The notes beneath the pieces are model-generated. The model saw only the letters and a list, made by a program, of their open reading frames with translations, was not told where the DNA came from and did not search any database. Both the position numbers and the translations under genes were made by a program. From positions 71,058,670-71,122,669 of the forward strand of contig OY776128.1 in assembly GCA_963675135.1 (NCBI GenBank): a stretch of 64,000 nt of DNA. The letters run 5' to 3'. Source of the DNA: Galeopsis tetrahit. Lineage: Eukaryota > Streptophyta > Magnoliopsida > Lamiales > Lamiaceae. Below, piece after piece: positions 11,506 to 23,841 of the stretch (position 1 is its first letter; each line of letters begins with the position of its first letter).

Positions 11506-13509
11506 ATGGCGGTGGAGCAGGGGAGTTTTCCGGTCAGAAAAAGGCGCCCGTCGGCCGGAGCTTTCCTCTTTCCGAATTTCTCCGATCGTAAGCTTATTCA
11601 ATCTCTGCTTTCACTGTCTAACGAAATCTCATCCGTTGAGCCGCTAACTGTTCTTCTGAGGACTGAATCGGCTTCGATTATCAGAAAATCTCGGGTAATT
11701 TCAGTCGTTTTGGAAGAAATTGTTCGAAATCCGGTAATTCCTTTCCCGCCTTCTGCTACTCTCTGCTTTGACGAATTGTACATAGTTTTGCAGAGAATTA
11801 AAGTGTTGTTGGAAGATTGTTCTTCGTGTAGTCGGATGTGGCTGTTAATGCAAATTCCTTCGATTTCGAATTCGTTTAATCAATTGAGAGTTGAATTGTC
11901 GACTCTTCTCGATATTTTCCCATCGAAGGAAATGAATGTCAGTGAAGACGTTGCAGAATTGGTTAGTTTGTTGAAAAAACAGTTTTCACAAAATTCTCCT
12001 TATTCCGCGTGTTCAAAAGATGAAATACTAAGAAGAGAGGTTTTGAATATTCTGGAGGAGATTAAAAGAGAAATTGTTCCAGATCATTCCAAACTGTCGA
12101 AGATTTTCACGGAATTGAATTTAATCGATTCCGCAAGCTGCAGAAATGAAATCCAGAATTTGGAAGATGAATTTCATGATCAAAACGACGTAGTCGCACT
12201 TATTGGACTCGTGCGCTACGGGAAGTGTGTTCTGTACGGCGCCTCGTCTCCTCGAGCCACCACCGGACGGCAGAAAACGGCGGCGGAAGTCAATTTCCCG
12301 GCGGATTTCCGGTGCCCGATTTCTCTCGATTTGATGAGAGAGCCAGTCATTGTGTCTACAGGGCAGACGTACGACCGTTGGTCAATTAGTCCGTGGATCG
12401 AATCAGGGCACGCCACGTGTCCGAAGACGGGTCAGCCCCTGGCCCACACGCAGCTAATTCCTAATTTGGCGTTGCAGAACTTGATTGCTATGTGGTGCCG
12501 CGAGCAGAGGATTCCGTTCGAGTCAACGGATGTTAACGTCAAACGTAACAGTCATGTTATAAATAAAACGGCGTTAGAAGCAACAAGGATGACCATTTAC
12601 TTTTTGGTTAGCAAGTTGATGGTGTCGCAATCGTCTGACGTGGCTAATCGAGTAGTTCACGAGCTTCGTGCGTTGGCGAAGACTGACTCGGATAGTCGAG
12701 CTTGCATTGTGGAGGCGGGGGCGTTGCCTTTGTTGGTCAAGTTGTTAGGTTCGAATAATCCGAGCTTACAAATAAACACAATCACCACAATTCTAAACAT
12801 GTCCATCTTTGAAGGGAACAAAGCCAAGATTGTGGAAACCGATGGTGTTATAAATGGGATTATTGAAGTGTTGAGGTCGGGTGCCACGTGGGAGGCGAAA
12901 GGGAATGCGGCAGCCACAATATTCAGCCTAACGAGTGGGCACGCTAATCGAAAGAAGATTGGGAAAAAGCCACGTGCCATCAAGGCGTTGCTCGATTTAG
13001 CGAAGAATGGGCCTATATATTCGAAGAGGGATGCCATGATGGCAATTTTGAATTTGGCGGGGGATAGGGAGGCGGTCGGGAAGTTGATTGAGGGAGGGGT
13101 GATGAGTCTGATAGTTGATCTTATGGATTCAATAGTTGAGGAGGCGGTAGCCGTTCTTGAAGTGGTGGTGAGACGGGGTGGCTTGGTGGCGATTGTGGAG
13201 GCTTCTCATTTAAATATGGTGAAAATATTGGCGGTGGTATTGAGAGCTGGGTGCGATGGCGCTAGAGAGAGTGCGGCTGCCGCACTTGTTAATATGTGTC
13301 GAAAAGGGGGATCAGATGTGGTGGAGCAGCTGGCGGTGATTACGGGAATCGAGAGGTTAATTTGGGAAGTGATGGGGATGGGAACGGGGAGAGCGAAACG
13401 AAAGGCGGCGACATTATTGAGGATTTTGAGGAGATGGGCAGCTGGATTAATGGGAGAGGATGGAACAAGTATGGGCATGAGTTCTAGAAGGGTAGTTTTG
13501 TTAGAATAA
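11506..13509 (+). CDS. U-box/ARM-repeat E3 ubiquitin ligase (plant PUB family, PUB16-19-like)
   Basis: A single-exon gene of 667 codons. It starts at the first ATG, 11506 (MAVEQGSFPVRKRRPS); an in-frame upstream TTG codon is not a credible start. Residues ~25-240 form the helical N-terminal region typical of plant PUBs. The U-box spans ~264-338, with FPADFRCPISLDLM, the GQTYDR motif and CPKTGQPL, and recruits the E2. About 365-640 are ARM repeats (for example LLVKLLGSNNPSLQINTITT) that bind substrate. The intronless layout and N-terminal RKRRPSAG motif match the PUB16-19 group, whose members act as E3 ligases in stress, ABA or immune signalling; that role is inferred from the family. The C-terminus after the ARM repeats is short. 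The exact ortholog is not assigned. Confidence 0.93.
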   Translation: MAVEQGSFPVRKRRPSAGAFLFPNFSDRKLIQSLLSLSNEISSVEPLTVLLRTESASIIRKSRVISVVLEEIVRNPVIPFPPSATLCFDELYIVLQRIKVLLEDCSSCSRMWLLMQIPSISNSFNQLRVELSTLLDIFPSKEMNVSEDVAELVSLLKKQFSQNSPYSACSKDEILRREVLNILEEIKREIVPDHSKLSKIFTELNLIDSASCRNEIQNLEDEFHDQNDVVALIGLVRYGKCVLYGASSPRATTGRQKTAAEVNFPADFRCPISLDLMREPVIVSTGQTYDRWSISPWIESGHATCPKTGQPLAHTQLIPNLALQNLIAMWCREQRIPFESTDVNVKRNSHVINKTALEATRMTIYFLVSKLMVSQSSDVANRVVHELRALAKTDSDSRACIVEAGALPLLVKLLGSNNPSLQINTITTILNMSIFEGNKAKIVETDGVINGIIEVLRSGATWEAKGNAAATIFSLTSGHANRKKIGKKPRAIKALLDLAKNGPIYSKRDAMMAILNLAGDREAVGKLIEGGVMSLIVDLMDSIVEEAVAVLEVVVRRGGLVAIVEASHLNMVKILAVVLRAGCDGARESAAAALVNMCRKGGSDVVEQLAVITGIERLIWEVMGMGTGRAKRKAATLLRILRRWAAGLMGEDGTSMGMSSRRVVLLE

Positions 13510-14548
13510 AGTCATGGTTCTTTTGTACTGGTTTATTTTGAGTTTCTTAGTCTTTCATAGATTCAGTTAAACAAGTTAATCTTCCTTTGTAAAGTTAAGA
13601 ACTTATTTTGGAATTTGGATTTAAAGATGCAATTCCCATTGAGGATATTCAACCGGCTTTAAGTGGATTTAAATTCTTTGAAATGAAAATATTTTAAATA
13701 TATTTATATCGTTTAAAGCGTAGTGCATGAATCATGACTATAAATAACCTAAAATGTAGTTCATGATTCATGAATGTGGTATTTCAAATTCATTAAACAG
13801 TGTATTAGTTCAAGCAGCAGCAATAATAATAATAATAATGCTATTATGAATTTCAATTCAAATTCTTCCAAGCAAAGTATTAAACAAATGCAGATCCAAA
13901 GAAATTAATTTGCAAAAAAAAGTAAACAATGAATATTTGGACTGCGTAGTCAACATAGTTAAATATTGTTGGTTACTCATGTTAAGAGATCTAACGAACT
14001 GCATGGAAGGGTCAATACATTTTTAGAAACACCAATCAGATGTCATATGATGAAAATGTCTTACTTTCGAAATTTCATCACATTTGATTGGATTTCAAAA
14101 TCCACCACATTTTTTTAAAATTTGACTAAAAGGACTAACAATGTCCACGGTCTTAAAATCCCTTTGTACACAAACCTATGTATGTATGTGTGTATGATCC
14201 AATGATTTTCTCCTGCACATGATCCTCCTGTACATATGTAAATTCAATTCTTGTCTTAGAAGGATAAGGAGGGGTATTCTCCTGACAATTTTGGCCTATA
14301 TTTGTTTTGAGATCAATTTGTAAGTATTGTAAAGCCGTAAAGTCAAAATAATTTTTTATGAATTTATTTTGAGATTTTGATAAGGATTGAAATTAACTAG
14401 ACCGTTGAACTTTCAAGTCTTTTAAAAGTTAGGACTTTAGTTTTACAAAAAAACACAATTTAACTTGCTCCATAATGTGAAATTATTAAGCCGAAGAAAG
14501 CCCAACGGGCTTCAGCCCACATTAAAACAAAGCTCAATTTTTATGCAA
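13510..14548. other. Intergenic, 3' side of the U-box gene
   Basis: AT-rich sequence with an (AAT)n run near 13822-13840. No gene seen. Confidence 0.5.
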
Positions 14549-14557
14549 TAATGCAAA

Positions 14558-15479
14558 GGGTTTGACTATTTCCACCTCCATTTTGGAGAGATGCACTCCC
14601 CTTTCAATTTAATAATATAATAATTATGCAAAAAATTGAAAATATCTTCAGTAAAAGGTAAAAGGTAAAAGGTAGGATACTAAATCACCCTACTTACTGA
14701 TTGCACCCCCTATTTTCTTATCTTTTCACCTTCTCCCAAACCACACCCCCATTTTTTGCAGAAGTTATCCAACATCATAAAAAAAAAAAAAAAAACTCAA
14801 AAATTAAAAATAATATATATATATATATATATTTGAAATCTCAAAAAAAAAAAAAAATTAGACAAATCAAGGTCGATCACATACATTCTCGTCGATAAAT
14901 TGTTGTCGACGAGAGTGTATATGGTCGACCAACAATTGCTTGAAAAAAAAATTAAAAATTTCGACTAAACAGGTTCGACCATATACATTCTCATCGATAA
15001 ATTGTTGTCGACGAGAGTGTATAAAATCGACTCTGGTGTGTCAATTTGTTTTTAAAAAAAGAAAAAACTTACCTTGTTTCTGCTCCAAACGTACACAGAG
15101 AAAGGGGGAGGGGTTGGATTGGGGAGCTTGAAAGCAGAGGAAGAGAAGAGAGAGACCGGTGCGGGTAGGGGGCTGGGGGCGGTGGTGGTGGTCGTGGGGG
15201 ACCGGGGGCGATGGGGAGGGTGGGTGGGCTGAGGGTGAGTGAGTTGGGGGGCGCGAGGGAGAGAGAGCAATTTTTTTTCTACTCAACAGCTAGGGGGAGA
15301 GGAAAAAATTAGTGTTTTGGGGTGCATTTAATGGGGGGTGTGCTTGAAAATATATTAAAATGATAAAATGGGTATTTATGACAATTTAAGGGGGTCATCT
15401 ATTTTAATCAAATTTAAGGGGGAGTCCATTAATCGAGGGAGTGCATTTAAACAAGTCGGAGGTGCATATAGTCAGACCC
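14558..15479. mobile_element. MULE-like TIR element B (922 bp), relative of A
   Basis: TIRs: left GGGTTTGACTATTTCCACC, right (reverse complement) GGGTCTGACTATATGCACC, each followed by a second conserved block with GCACTCCC. A perfect 9-bp TSD, TAATGCAAA, lies at 14549-14557 and 15480-15488. No transposase is present. The interior contains two hairpins (14871-15034) and a GC-rich block (about 15100-15270). On the minus strand this block encodes a Pro/His/Ser-rich stretch and ends in CAAG|GTAAGTTT, a consensus 5' splice site (about 15066-15077). It shares its TIR family and a 25-base internal arm with element A. Confidence 0.86.
14871..15034. repeat. Twin hairpin module in element B
   Basis: Hairpin 1 spans 14871-14930 and hairpin 2 about 14970-15034. 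Both right arms start TTGTCGACGAGAGTGTATA. The bases 14905-14929 are identical to 3729-3753 in element A. Confidence 0.85.
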
Positions 15480-15601
15480 TAATGCAAAAGCAAAACAAAG
15501 AAATATACAGCAAATTAAGATAGAGTTTTTTAACATAAAAAATGACGTCTGATTATTAACAGCCCATTGAATTGCTTTGCCAACTTATACTATTTAGTTA
15601 T

Positions 15602-17530
15602 GTGAATATTTACTCATATCTACACAGTTTTACCCCTTAAAACTAAAATCTACAACAATTTTTTTTTATTATTTAAAACTTCAAAATGACTGCAAAATCC
15701 CTCATATACCCTTTTGTCTCTCTTCTCTTCAAAAATCACTCATTTTCCAATCTCATTCTCTCTCATATTACTTTCAAAATTTCTCTCTCCCATCTCAGCA
15801 CACTCTCTCCCATATCCCAGAAGGTAGTGAAGGCTCCATGTCCGACGCGTTTTAGAAGGTGAGGGTTTGGGTGGGGGAAGGCAGGGCGGCGGCGGCGCTG
15901 GGCGAGGGAGAAGAGGCGCCGCCGTCGTGATGTAACAGATCTGAAGAGAAAAAACGAGGGAGGGAAGGAGGAGGGGATGGCGACGTTTGGTGGAGAAGCT
16001 GGGCGGCGCTGGGGCGTAGCTTTGGTGGCGGCTGGGCGAGGGAGAAGAATCGCCGCCGTCAATTTTTTTCGAAGTCAGATTCACGGGGAAGACTAAGCGT
16101 GTGCCGATCTGTGTCATGGGGAGTCAGCCGACGCCGTTGCCGATCTGCAACTCCACCGTGAGAGTCGAAGAGGGCGGCGACTGAAGACGAAGACGAAGGG
16201 TTTGTCGATTTTTTTCGATTTCTAGTATTACTTTTTACGTTTTCGAATCTGATGGTATTTTTTCCGGCTTTGTGTTTCGTTTTTTCCGGCCATGGTGGGC
16301 GTACAACAGATGGTGTTTCATTTTTCCGACTGTGGTGGTGTTGCTGCAACAAATGAGGCGGCGGAGCTTTGCGCGTCGCACAGTTGCCGACTATGGTGGT
16401 GTGCCGACTGTGATAGTGTTGCCGGAGGTCTACTGTTGCCGGCGTTTTCCAAGGCGGCGGCGACGACGGCCACAGGTCCTAGGGCAGAGACTAGGGTTCT
16501 ACCCTCCTAATGGGCTAGGGTTTGCCAGCCCCGATGTGCACCCCCAGTTTCATTTAATACACCCCAAAGATTCACACCCTCAGTTTCACTCGATACACCT
16601 ATCCTGTGTGCAAAATTTTGATTTAAGAATTTTTCCAAAAAACTGTATTTTTGCCTAAATTTCGGCATATTCGAAAAAACTGTATTTTTTTTCTTGATTT
16701 TCTTGATTTAAGACTTTTTTAGGAATAAGGTGGAGCGACGGATCTAGGGTAACGGTAAATAATTTTCACTTTTCTTCTGATTTGGCTTTTTTTTCTTTTT
16801 TTGGACTTAGGGAGTGTTTTTGTGTTATTTCTGAAGAGAAATGTTGTATTAAGCAAGTCTATAAGTTTTTTTTTTTTTTTTTTTTTAAACTGGAATTTTT
16901 TGTCATTGAAATGGTATACAACAAGAACTTGACTATTGGAAATCAGGAAATCCTCTTCTTCTGCAATTTTTCTGTATTGTGCAATGTGTGCTGCAAATAT
17001 GCATAATTTACTTGATATATGCATTGTTTATTGTTAGTATGCAATGTTTGTTTTGCGAATGCAAGGTTTATTTTGTGTATGCAATGTTATGCGAATGCAA
17101 TGTAGTAAGGTGTAACGTATGCAATGTTTGATTTACAATGTAAGGTGCAAGTTGAATAAAAAAAATTGAAAAATAAATCTTAATTAAAAATTTTGAATAA
17201 AAAAACAAAAAAAATCGGAATAAAAAAGCTTATTATTAAAATATTTGATTAACATCTACTCTAGTGAAAGAAAATATTAATGATTAACAATTAAAAAAAT
17301 ATTTTATAATTTAAAATTTGAATATAAATGATTTTTGAATAAAACAAATTAATATATTAAATTCAAAGGAGAGGAGGAAGCTTGAAAGTTTTGAAAAAAT
17401 TCACAATGGGACAAAGAGGGTAGATGAAGGGCATAATGGTCACTTTAACTACACCTTTATAGATATTAGTATTAAAATTTTTGGATTGTAAATATATGTA
17501 ATGGCCATTGTAGATATATGTAATTTTCCC
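15602..17530. mobile_element. MULE-like TIR element F (1.93 kb)
   Basis: A perfect 9-bp TSD, TTTAGTTAT, lies at 15593-15601 and 17531-17539. The terminal repeats are imperfect: left GTGAATATTTACTCATATCT, right (reverse complement) GGGAAAATTACATATATCT, with one gap. The interior carries GC-rich blocks at about 15835-16160 and 16320-16510. These have short open frames on both strands (such as 15763-16062 on the minus strand) whose Pro/Arg/Ser-rich translations match no family I know. A T run at 16867-16886 and several GCAATGT-type repeats (16975-17140) follow. No transposase. Confidence 0.72.
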
Positions 17531-17539
17531 TTTAGTTAT

Positions 17540-19356
17540 TCTTAGTTCTTACCTCCTAACATAGTTACTCTCCTATATATGAAAGTGGATGGAAAATACA
17601 GTAAATTCACTTCATATAGTTATATTGTTGGAATCGAAAAAAAAAATATTACTATAAAAAGGTTATTCTTAAAAAGAGTTTTCCATAGAATTTTTATTTT
17701 AAATAAATAATATTCAATATAATAATTGTTATACTACATGTATACATAAATTCATTAATAACAAATTCATGTAACTGACTAATATGAATTTAAGTAAAAT
17801 AAATGCATGCACTTTTTGATAGTATATAAAATAAATGTATGAACTAATCATGTATATTAGGAACTAAACAGTACTACAGTACAGTAGTTCTTGCTCATAT
17901 GTGTATAAATGTTTGTTCAATACAATAGTTTTAACTTTTAAGCATGTTTAATTTAATTGATAAGTTGGAACCATTTTGGCTTCAACAAGGTGTGTATGCG
18001 GAGTTATTATGTACCAACAAATTAAGATAATTACAACTTACAATCAACCATTGATAAATATTTTTTGTCATCTTAAACTTATTATAATAATATATGTATT
18101 TTTTTTTATAATTAATAATGACATTTATTTATACATGGAGGCATAAATCCTTAAGATGGGACCCAAAATAAAATATAACTTATTATAATGTGGAGTGTAT
18201 TTCTAAATATAACTACTTCTGAATCGCAGTGAAATCGTAAATTTTTATTACTCTACTATTTAGAGTTTATTCCTATATACAACATTTGCACCGTTGATTT
18301 AAGTCCATTTGATTCGATTATTTTAGTTGAATTTAGAAAATTATCCATAAGTAGTTGGTCAAATGTATCCGTGAGTACGTATGTTAGTTAATTAGTTGAC
18401 CTAAGTAAGACATTCAGGATTATCCTATATGGGTTTGGTAATGTGGAACAAAGTAGCCTCAAATTTGAAGAGAAAATAAATAAGAGGAAAATGTATTAGT
18501 TAAACAGGAGTTGTTACATCTGCTTTTACGACCTAATTTTTTTTAAATTAGCATTTAGTTTATTATATATCTCTAATTATTTGATCATGAAAAATATTTG
18601 TAGTGTCGATATCATTGTAATCATGAGTTTGAGCAAACTATTCATTACTTTTCTCAAATTATATCTATTGGGAATTATGACAACTTAAAGCTACTCACTC
18701 TCTAGCACTTCACCACTTATTATATATATTTAAAAAAAAAAAAAAGTTGACACATATATATATATATCAAAATAGGAGATAAATTAGGGCATATTTTTTA
18801 CTTTTGAAAAGCAACATAACAAATGTCTTATACATCTTCTAACGATAACTTTTAAGCTTTTTCTTCAACGAGAACTTAGAAGACAAGGTTTTACCTTGAA
18901 GAAAGTCTTCTTTAAAGATAGTAAAACAAGACATGTATACTAGACTTATAAGTCACTTTTCATTAGAAAATCTTTTAAAATGTGTCACTAGCTCGTCACA
19001 TGTTTCTATTATATTAGTATACACCTTTTAATTTTACATTTTTCAGTTAAATCTAGTGCACGTTTCACCCCTAACAAGAGACTGACTCTTAAAATTAATA
19101 CTCACGTTGGATTGGTTGGCCAATTTAATCTGTAAAGATTTGGTAAGATAACTCCCCTAATTTTTGGCCTTTTAGCGTCATAATAACTAACTACTCAAAC
19201 AACTAATTAACTATCATTAATTTCCCCTTTTCATACCAATTTTTTTTCAACAACCTAATTTTTTGTTCCATATATACACCATATATTATACCCAAATATG
19301 GCTAGCTAATTCGCTTCATTTTCCCATTTTGCAAAAAACGTAACATCCTTAATAAA
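17540..19356. other. Intergenic, upstream of the ATL gene
   Basis: AT-rich DNA without a convincing gene. The 200 bp before 19357 contain TATATATACACC-like sequence near 19271 that may serve as the ATL core promoter. Confidence 0.45.
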
Positions 19357-19839
19357 ATGAAACAAAAACAAATTCTTCAACATCGCCGGTTACTAAACTC
19401 TTACAGCGGCGATGAATCGCAGTTTGATACAAATATGGTAATAATTCTCACTTTCCTCCTTTGCGCTTTACTATTCACAATCGGATTGAACGCATTCGCT
19501 CGATGTGGTTTTATTCCTTTGTTTCGCCGCAGCTCGTCGCCGGAGCAACCGGCGGCGCCGGGCATGAAGAAGCGGGCCTTGAAGCAGCTTCCGGTGACGG
19601 TATACGGGTCGGGTCCCGATGTTTCATTGAATGAATGCCCGATTTGTTTGGGGGAGTTTTTAGATGGAGAACGGATCCGGGTACTGCCCAAATGTAGTCA
19701 CGGGTTTCATGTTGTGTGTATTGACACGTGGCTTGTTTCAAATGGTTCGTGCCCCAATTGTCGGGTCTCTTTGGTTGAGCCGCCGTCGTGTGGTGGTGGA
19801 GCCTCGTCTCATGTACGACTCGATATTTGGAGCCTGTGA
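19357..19839 (+). CDS. ATL-family RING-H2 E3 ubiquitin ligase, membrane-anchored
   Basis: Intronless, 160 codons, ATG at 19357. A single hydrophobic segment at ~27-49 (MVIILTFLLCALLFTIGLNA) is the N-terminal anchor. The GLNAFARC motif just after it is the ATL 'GLD-like' region. The RING-H2 domain at ~94-135 has C94, C97, C113, H115, H118, C121, C132 and C135, with the Trp (W125) of the DTW motif that contacts E2. ATLs are small single-exon RING-H2 ligases of plasma and endomembranes that ubiquitinate partners; this copy resembles the short ATL72-80 subgroup. The acidic or GC-rich tails found in longer ATLs are absent. Function beyond E3 activity is not inferable here. Confidence 0.93.
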   Translation: MKQKQILQHRRLLNSYSGDESQFDTNMVIILTFLLCALLFTIGLNAFARCGFIPLFRRSSSPEQPAAPGMKKRALKQLPVTVYGSGPDVSLNECPICLGEFLDGERIRVLPKCSHGFHVVCIDTWLVSNGSCPNCRVSLVEPPSCGGGASSHVRLDIWSL

Positions 19840-20505
19840 ATTAGTTCATTGTATTGTGTTAATTTAATCATAACTTTGAAATTATGAGTTATGTATTTTC
19901 AGACTCGTATGTAAATATTCACCCAACAAATCATTTTAAAATGATGGGGCAACTGTTTTTAATCTAGGGAACAATTTATACCGAATCCATGGTGACTCGT
20001 CATGCCCCCACTTCGATCAGAGCATTTTTTTTTTTTGTCTATTTTATTATTTTTGTGAAAACCGAAAAACTTTAAATAAGGAACGGGACGGAAATGATAT
20101 TTATATGTCTCGCCCTGAAATATAATATGTGCATATTTTTTATACTTATGTATGTATATACATCTCTATATTACTATATATTCAAAAATTGTTTTGATTA
20201 TTTATGCTTTGTTCTTTTAAATTATTTCTATAAATAATGTTATAATTTAATTGATTCTCAATGACATAATAATATTTTTAAAAAAATATAATAATTATTA
20301 AAATAGAAAAATAATAAAATTCAAAATTTCAAATTGGGGATACCGATCAGAGTTGGAATGATGATTTAAAAAAAAAAAAACCGTTGAGGCCGGGGCCGGA
20401 TGAGGCATAAACCAGTCCCGCCACACAGCGGATGTCACTCCTATTTTAATATAATCTAAATAATTTGAGTAAGATTGGTGTAGTGTAAGATTGATTAAAT
20501 TCGTG
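19840..20505. other. Intergenic, 3' of the ATL gene
   Basis: AT-rich sequence; a short GC-rich patch near 20385-20440 (GGCCGGGGCCGGATG) is unexplained. No gene seen. Confidence 0.45.
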
Positions 20506-20785
20506 TGAATTTTAGGCGTGTGTTATTTGCTCTTCCACGATTGTTAGATGAAGTTTCCCTCCACATTTATTAATTAAATATACATGTAAAAAATTCAATT
20601 TGTTATTTTAATAAAATATCTCATGATAAATAAACTCTCTTAAAATTCAAACATAGACCCTAACCCTAACCCCAGAAGAAGCAGTCGCCGTAGTAGCTGC
20701 CCCCAACTCCGGCAGTCGTCGCCGTCCAAACAAATATAGAAATTTAAAAAAAAAACTTAGAAATATAAAAAAAAAAATTATTTTT

Positions 20786-20972
20786 TTTCGACAAACCAGT
20801 GTCGATCGACACTAGTTTGTCGACCATAAAGTATATCGTCAATTATAATTTGTTGACGAAAAACACCCTTGTCAACAACATTTTATCGGAAAAAAAAATT
20901 ATAAAAAAAATCAGAATTTTGAACAGGAAATTGTTGACCATAAACATTATGGTCGACAATTTCTTATCGAAA
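20786..20972. repeat. Hairpin module in element E
   Basis: It begins TTCGACAAACCAGTGTCGA, the same 19 bases that open the module in element A (3682-3700), followed by inverted copies around GTTTGTCGACCATA and GTTGACCATAAACATTATGG. Arms are more diverged than in A and B. Confidence 0.75.
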
Positions 20973-21559
20973 ATAAAATTAAAAAAAAAACCAAAAAATC
21001 GTACTTGTTTCGCAAAACGAGCACACGAGGGAGAAGTTGGAAATGGCACCCAACTCGAGTGGGGTTCAGGGTGGCATGGAGGAGGAGGGAGCGGCACTGC
21101 TTGTTGCATAAATTAAAATAAAACAAAAAAAAGGGAGGAGAGGACGACGGTTTTGGTGGGACTGGGGCGGCGGCGTCGCTGGGCGAGGGAGGATGAGTGG
21201 CGACGCCGCCTGTGCGCGTGTAGAAATGAAAAAAAAAAAAGGAACGAAGGAGGACGACGCTGACATAATGGAAGGAGGAAGACGGTTGATTGGGGAAAGG
21301 AAGGTAAGATTTTATGGAAGTGTGCATTTATCATGTCGAATTTTAATAGAAAATAGTATAATACTCCCTCTGTCTCAAAATAATTTTCTTGGATTGGTCT
21401 TATATAGTTATAAGGAATTGAGTTGACTTGGTCAACTTAAATCTTAAATATTCAAGAATATTGTGAACCCTAAATATTCAAGATTATTGTGAATAAAATT
21501 TTTGACTTGATTAATTTTTTTATTATTATTTTTTTATTATTGATAAATTTTTTTCGAAA

Positions 21560-22045
21560 TTGTGTGTGTTGAAAAGTGTAAGTTAATATTACTAAAAAGT
21601 GTAACACAATATTACTAAAAAGTGTAACACATTTTTTTATTAAAAAGTGTAAGTCACTATAATTGAAAAGTGCAACACAACTTTTAATGAAAAGTATAAG
21701 TCATTATAACTAGAAAATGTAAGTTAGTATAACTAGAAAGTGCAACAAAGTATTATTAAAAAGTGCATGTCAATATACTTGAAAAGTGCAACACAATATT
21801 TTAATGAAAAGTGTAAGTTATTATAACTGAAAAGTGTAACAAAATACGAGTAAAAAGTGTAACATAACATTACTAAAAAGTGTAAGTCACTATAACTGAA
21901 CATATTGTTGAAAATTGTAAGTCACTACAATTGAAAAGTGCAACAAAATATGACTAAAAGGTGTATCATAACATTACTAAAAAGTGTAAGTCAATATAAC
22001 TAAAAAATATTGTTGAAAATAGTAAGTCACATCGCTAAAAAATTG
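21560..22045. repeat. Degenerate short tandem repeat, AAAAGTGTAAGTCA type
   Basis: About twenty degenerate units of roughly 20-25 bp built on AAAAGTGTAAC/GTCAxTATAACT. The GAAAAGTG core is shared (as its complement CACTTTTC) with the array in element G. Confidence 0.7.
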
Positions 22046-22322
22046 TAAATGTGAAAATTGTTAGATGTAAGAGTTGAACACTAGACCTCAACATAAAAAA
22101 GACTATTCTCAACCGTTTAAGCTACATAAATTATCATAAATATTTTTCGCGTATTTTATTTTTATTATTCATCCTACCAATTTTTTAAAATTTACTCAAT
22201 TCCTTATAAGGAATTGAGTCTACAAGAGACCTGCCCAATTTTCATAGGTATGTGGACACATAAATTAAGAAAGTGTAATAATGAGTGGAGTTTTGAGGGG
22301 TAATTTTGTAAAACTTTATGTA

Positions 22323-22556
22323 CTCCCTCCGTCCGCCTATAAGTTTCCCGCTACTTTTTGGCACATAGATTAAGAAAAGTGATTAAATAATAGATATAGT
22401 ACAAGTGATGTGATTGGAAGAAGGAGAGAGATAGAGAGAAAAAGTAAGATATAAAGTAAAGTGTAAGAAAAAGTACTTACCAAAAAGGGTATGAGAAGCT
22501 TATAGGCGGACGGACTAAAATGGTAAAATGGGAAACTTATAGGCGGACGGAGGGAG
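22323..22556. mobile_element. Stowaway MITE (234 bp)
   Basis: Near-perfect TIRs: left CTCCCTCCGTCCGCCTATAA, and the right end is its reverse complement, for about 27 bp. The TA duplication is at 22321-22322 and 22557-22558. The insertion is inside the larger Stowaway-like element. Confidence 0.9.
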
Positions 22557-22835
22557 TATAAAGTAAAGAATGAGTTGACTTTTGTGTATATGTGGAGAAA
22601 AAATAATGGCATTTGTGTAAAATTGAGGATATTGTGAGGGTAAAGTTTATAAAGAGTTTTTTATTTTAAGGGTGTGAAAGTTATTGTGGAATGTCCAAAA
22701 AAAAAGTGTGAAAGTTATTGTGGGACGGAGGGAGTAGGTAATTTGTGAAAAGTGCATTTATCTTATTCTTACGTGAGGGGAGTATGTATATCATGGGAGT
22801 GCATCTAATATTCATGCCTTCAAATAACCCACTCC

Positions 22836-23841
22836 TAGAGGTGTAAAGGAATCGAATCAAAGCGAATACCACTGTATTCGATTCGATTCGTGAAAATATT
22901 CGAATATTCGTATTCGTTTATTTTTCGAATAATAAATTTGATTCGGTATTCGATTCGAAAGGATATTCGATACTATTCGGTTCGATTTTTTAAAAGCATA
23001 TTCTAAAAAATATTTTTCAAGTATTCGATTAGAAATTTATTCGTATTCGATACAACTTGATTCGATTCGCAATATTCGATTCAATTTGAAATTTTGTAGA
23101 AAAAATCTATAAAATAACCAATATGTTTAACTAATAAAACACTAGTAAATAATAAATACTAAATTGACTAATATATTGTTTCAACTTGCATTACAAAATC
23201 ACAAATTAAATTAAAAAATTTACATTAACAGCATAAACACTAAATCACAATCAACATAATACAAAACAAAACAACACCTAAAAAAAAAAAAAAAAAACAT
23301 GTGTGTTGCTTGTGCTGAGTGCGCTGCCGATGCGTGGACGATTCGCCCGACTGCCGCCTATGCGCGCTGCCTGTGCGTGCAGTTGGTGGCCGACTGGTCG
23401 TGGAAGACTAGATGCGGGCGGGCAACTGTATGAAAGGGCGTATAGGGAGAAGTGAAAATGGGGGAAAATGTGGAATTGAACATTAACTAAAGAATTATGA
23501 TTTTTACTTTTTGTGGGCATGTACTTGTTGGGCCTGTACTTGTATTTGTATATAATATTAGTTAAATTAATAAATACAATATATTTTTAATTTAATATAT
23601 AATTTAAGAATATATATTTATGTATATATGTATATATATATATATTTTTTAATTATTTATTTAATCGAATACTTACGAATATTGAATCGAATATCATAAT
23701 TTTGTATTTCTATTCGTTTATTAATCGAATCAAAAAAAATATTTGTATTCGAATTCGAATCATAAAATTTCGAATCCGAATATTAAAATTCGAATACGAA
23801 TACCGAATCGACTAAAATTATTCGATTCGTTTACAACCCTA
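22836..23841. mobile_element. hAT-like element with TTCGAATATTCG subterminal repeats (1.0 kb)
   Basis: Ends: left TAGAGGTGTAAAGGAATCGA, right (reverse complement) TAGGGTTGTAAACGAATCGA, a typical hAT TIR. Many copies of ATTCGATTCG/TATTCG lie within about 280 bp of the left end and 220 bp of the right end. The centre (about 23300-23440) is GC-richer. The flanking octamers (CCCACTCC and a degenerate CCACGCC) match poorly, so the TSD has decayed. No transposase ORF. Confidence 0.7.

Larger units (their letters stand above)
21364..22734. mobile_element. Large Stowaway-like TIR element nested in E
   Basis: Left end CTCCCTCTGTCTCAAAATAA and right end (reverse complement) CTCCCTCCGTCCCACAATAA, bounded by TA dinucleotides (21362-21363, 22735-22736). 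This is the terminal motif and TA target of Stowaway/Tc1-mariner MITEs. At 1,371 bp it is long for a MITE. It contains a degenerate tandem region (21560-22045) and a second Stowaway MITE (22323-22556). No transposase frame seen. Confidence 0.7.

Noticed and set aside
15041..16658. Short ORFs in elements B and F as genes
   Set aside because: Low-complexity Pro/Ser/Arg translations on both strands inside TIR elements; no domain recognised.
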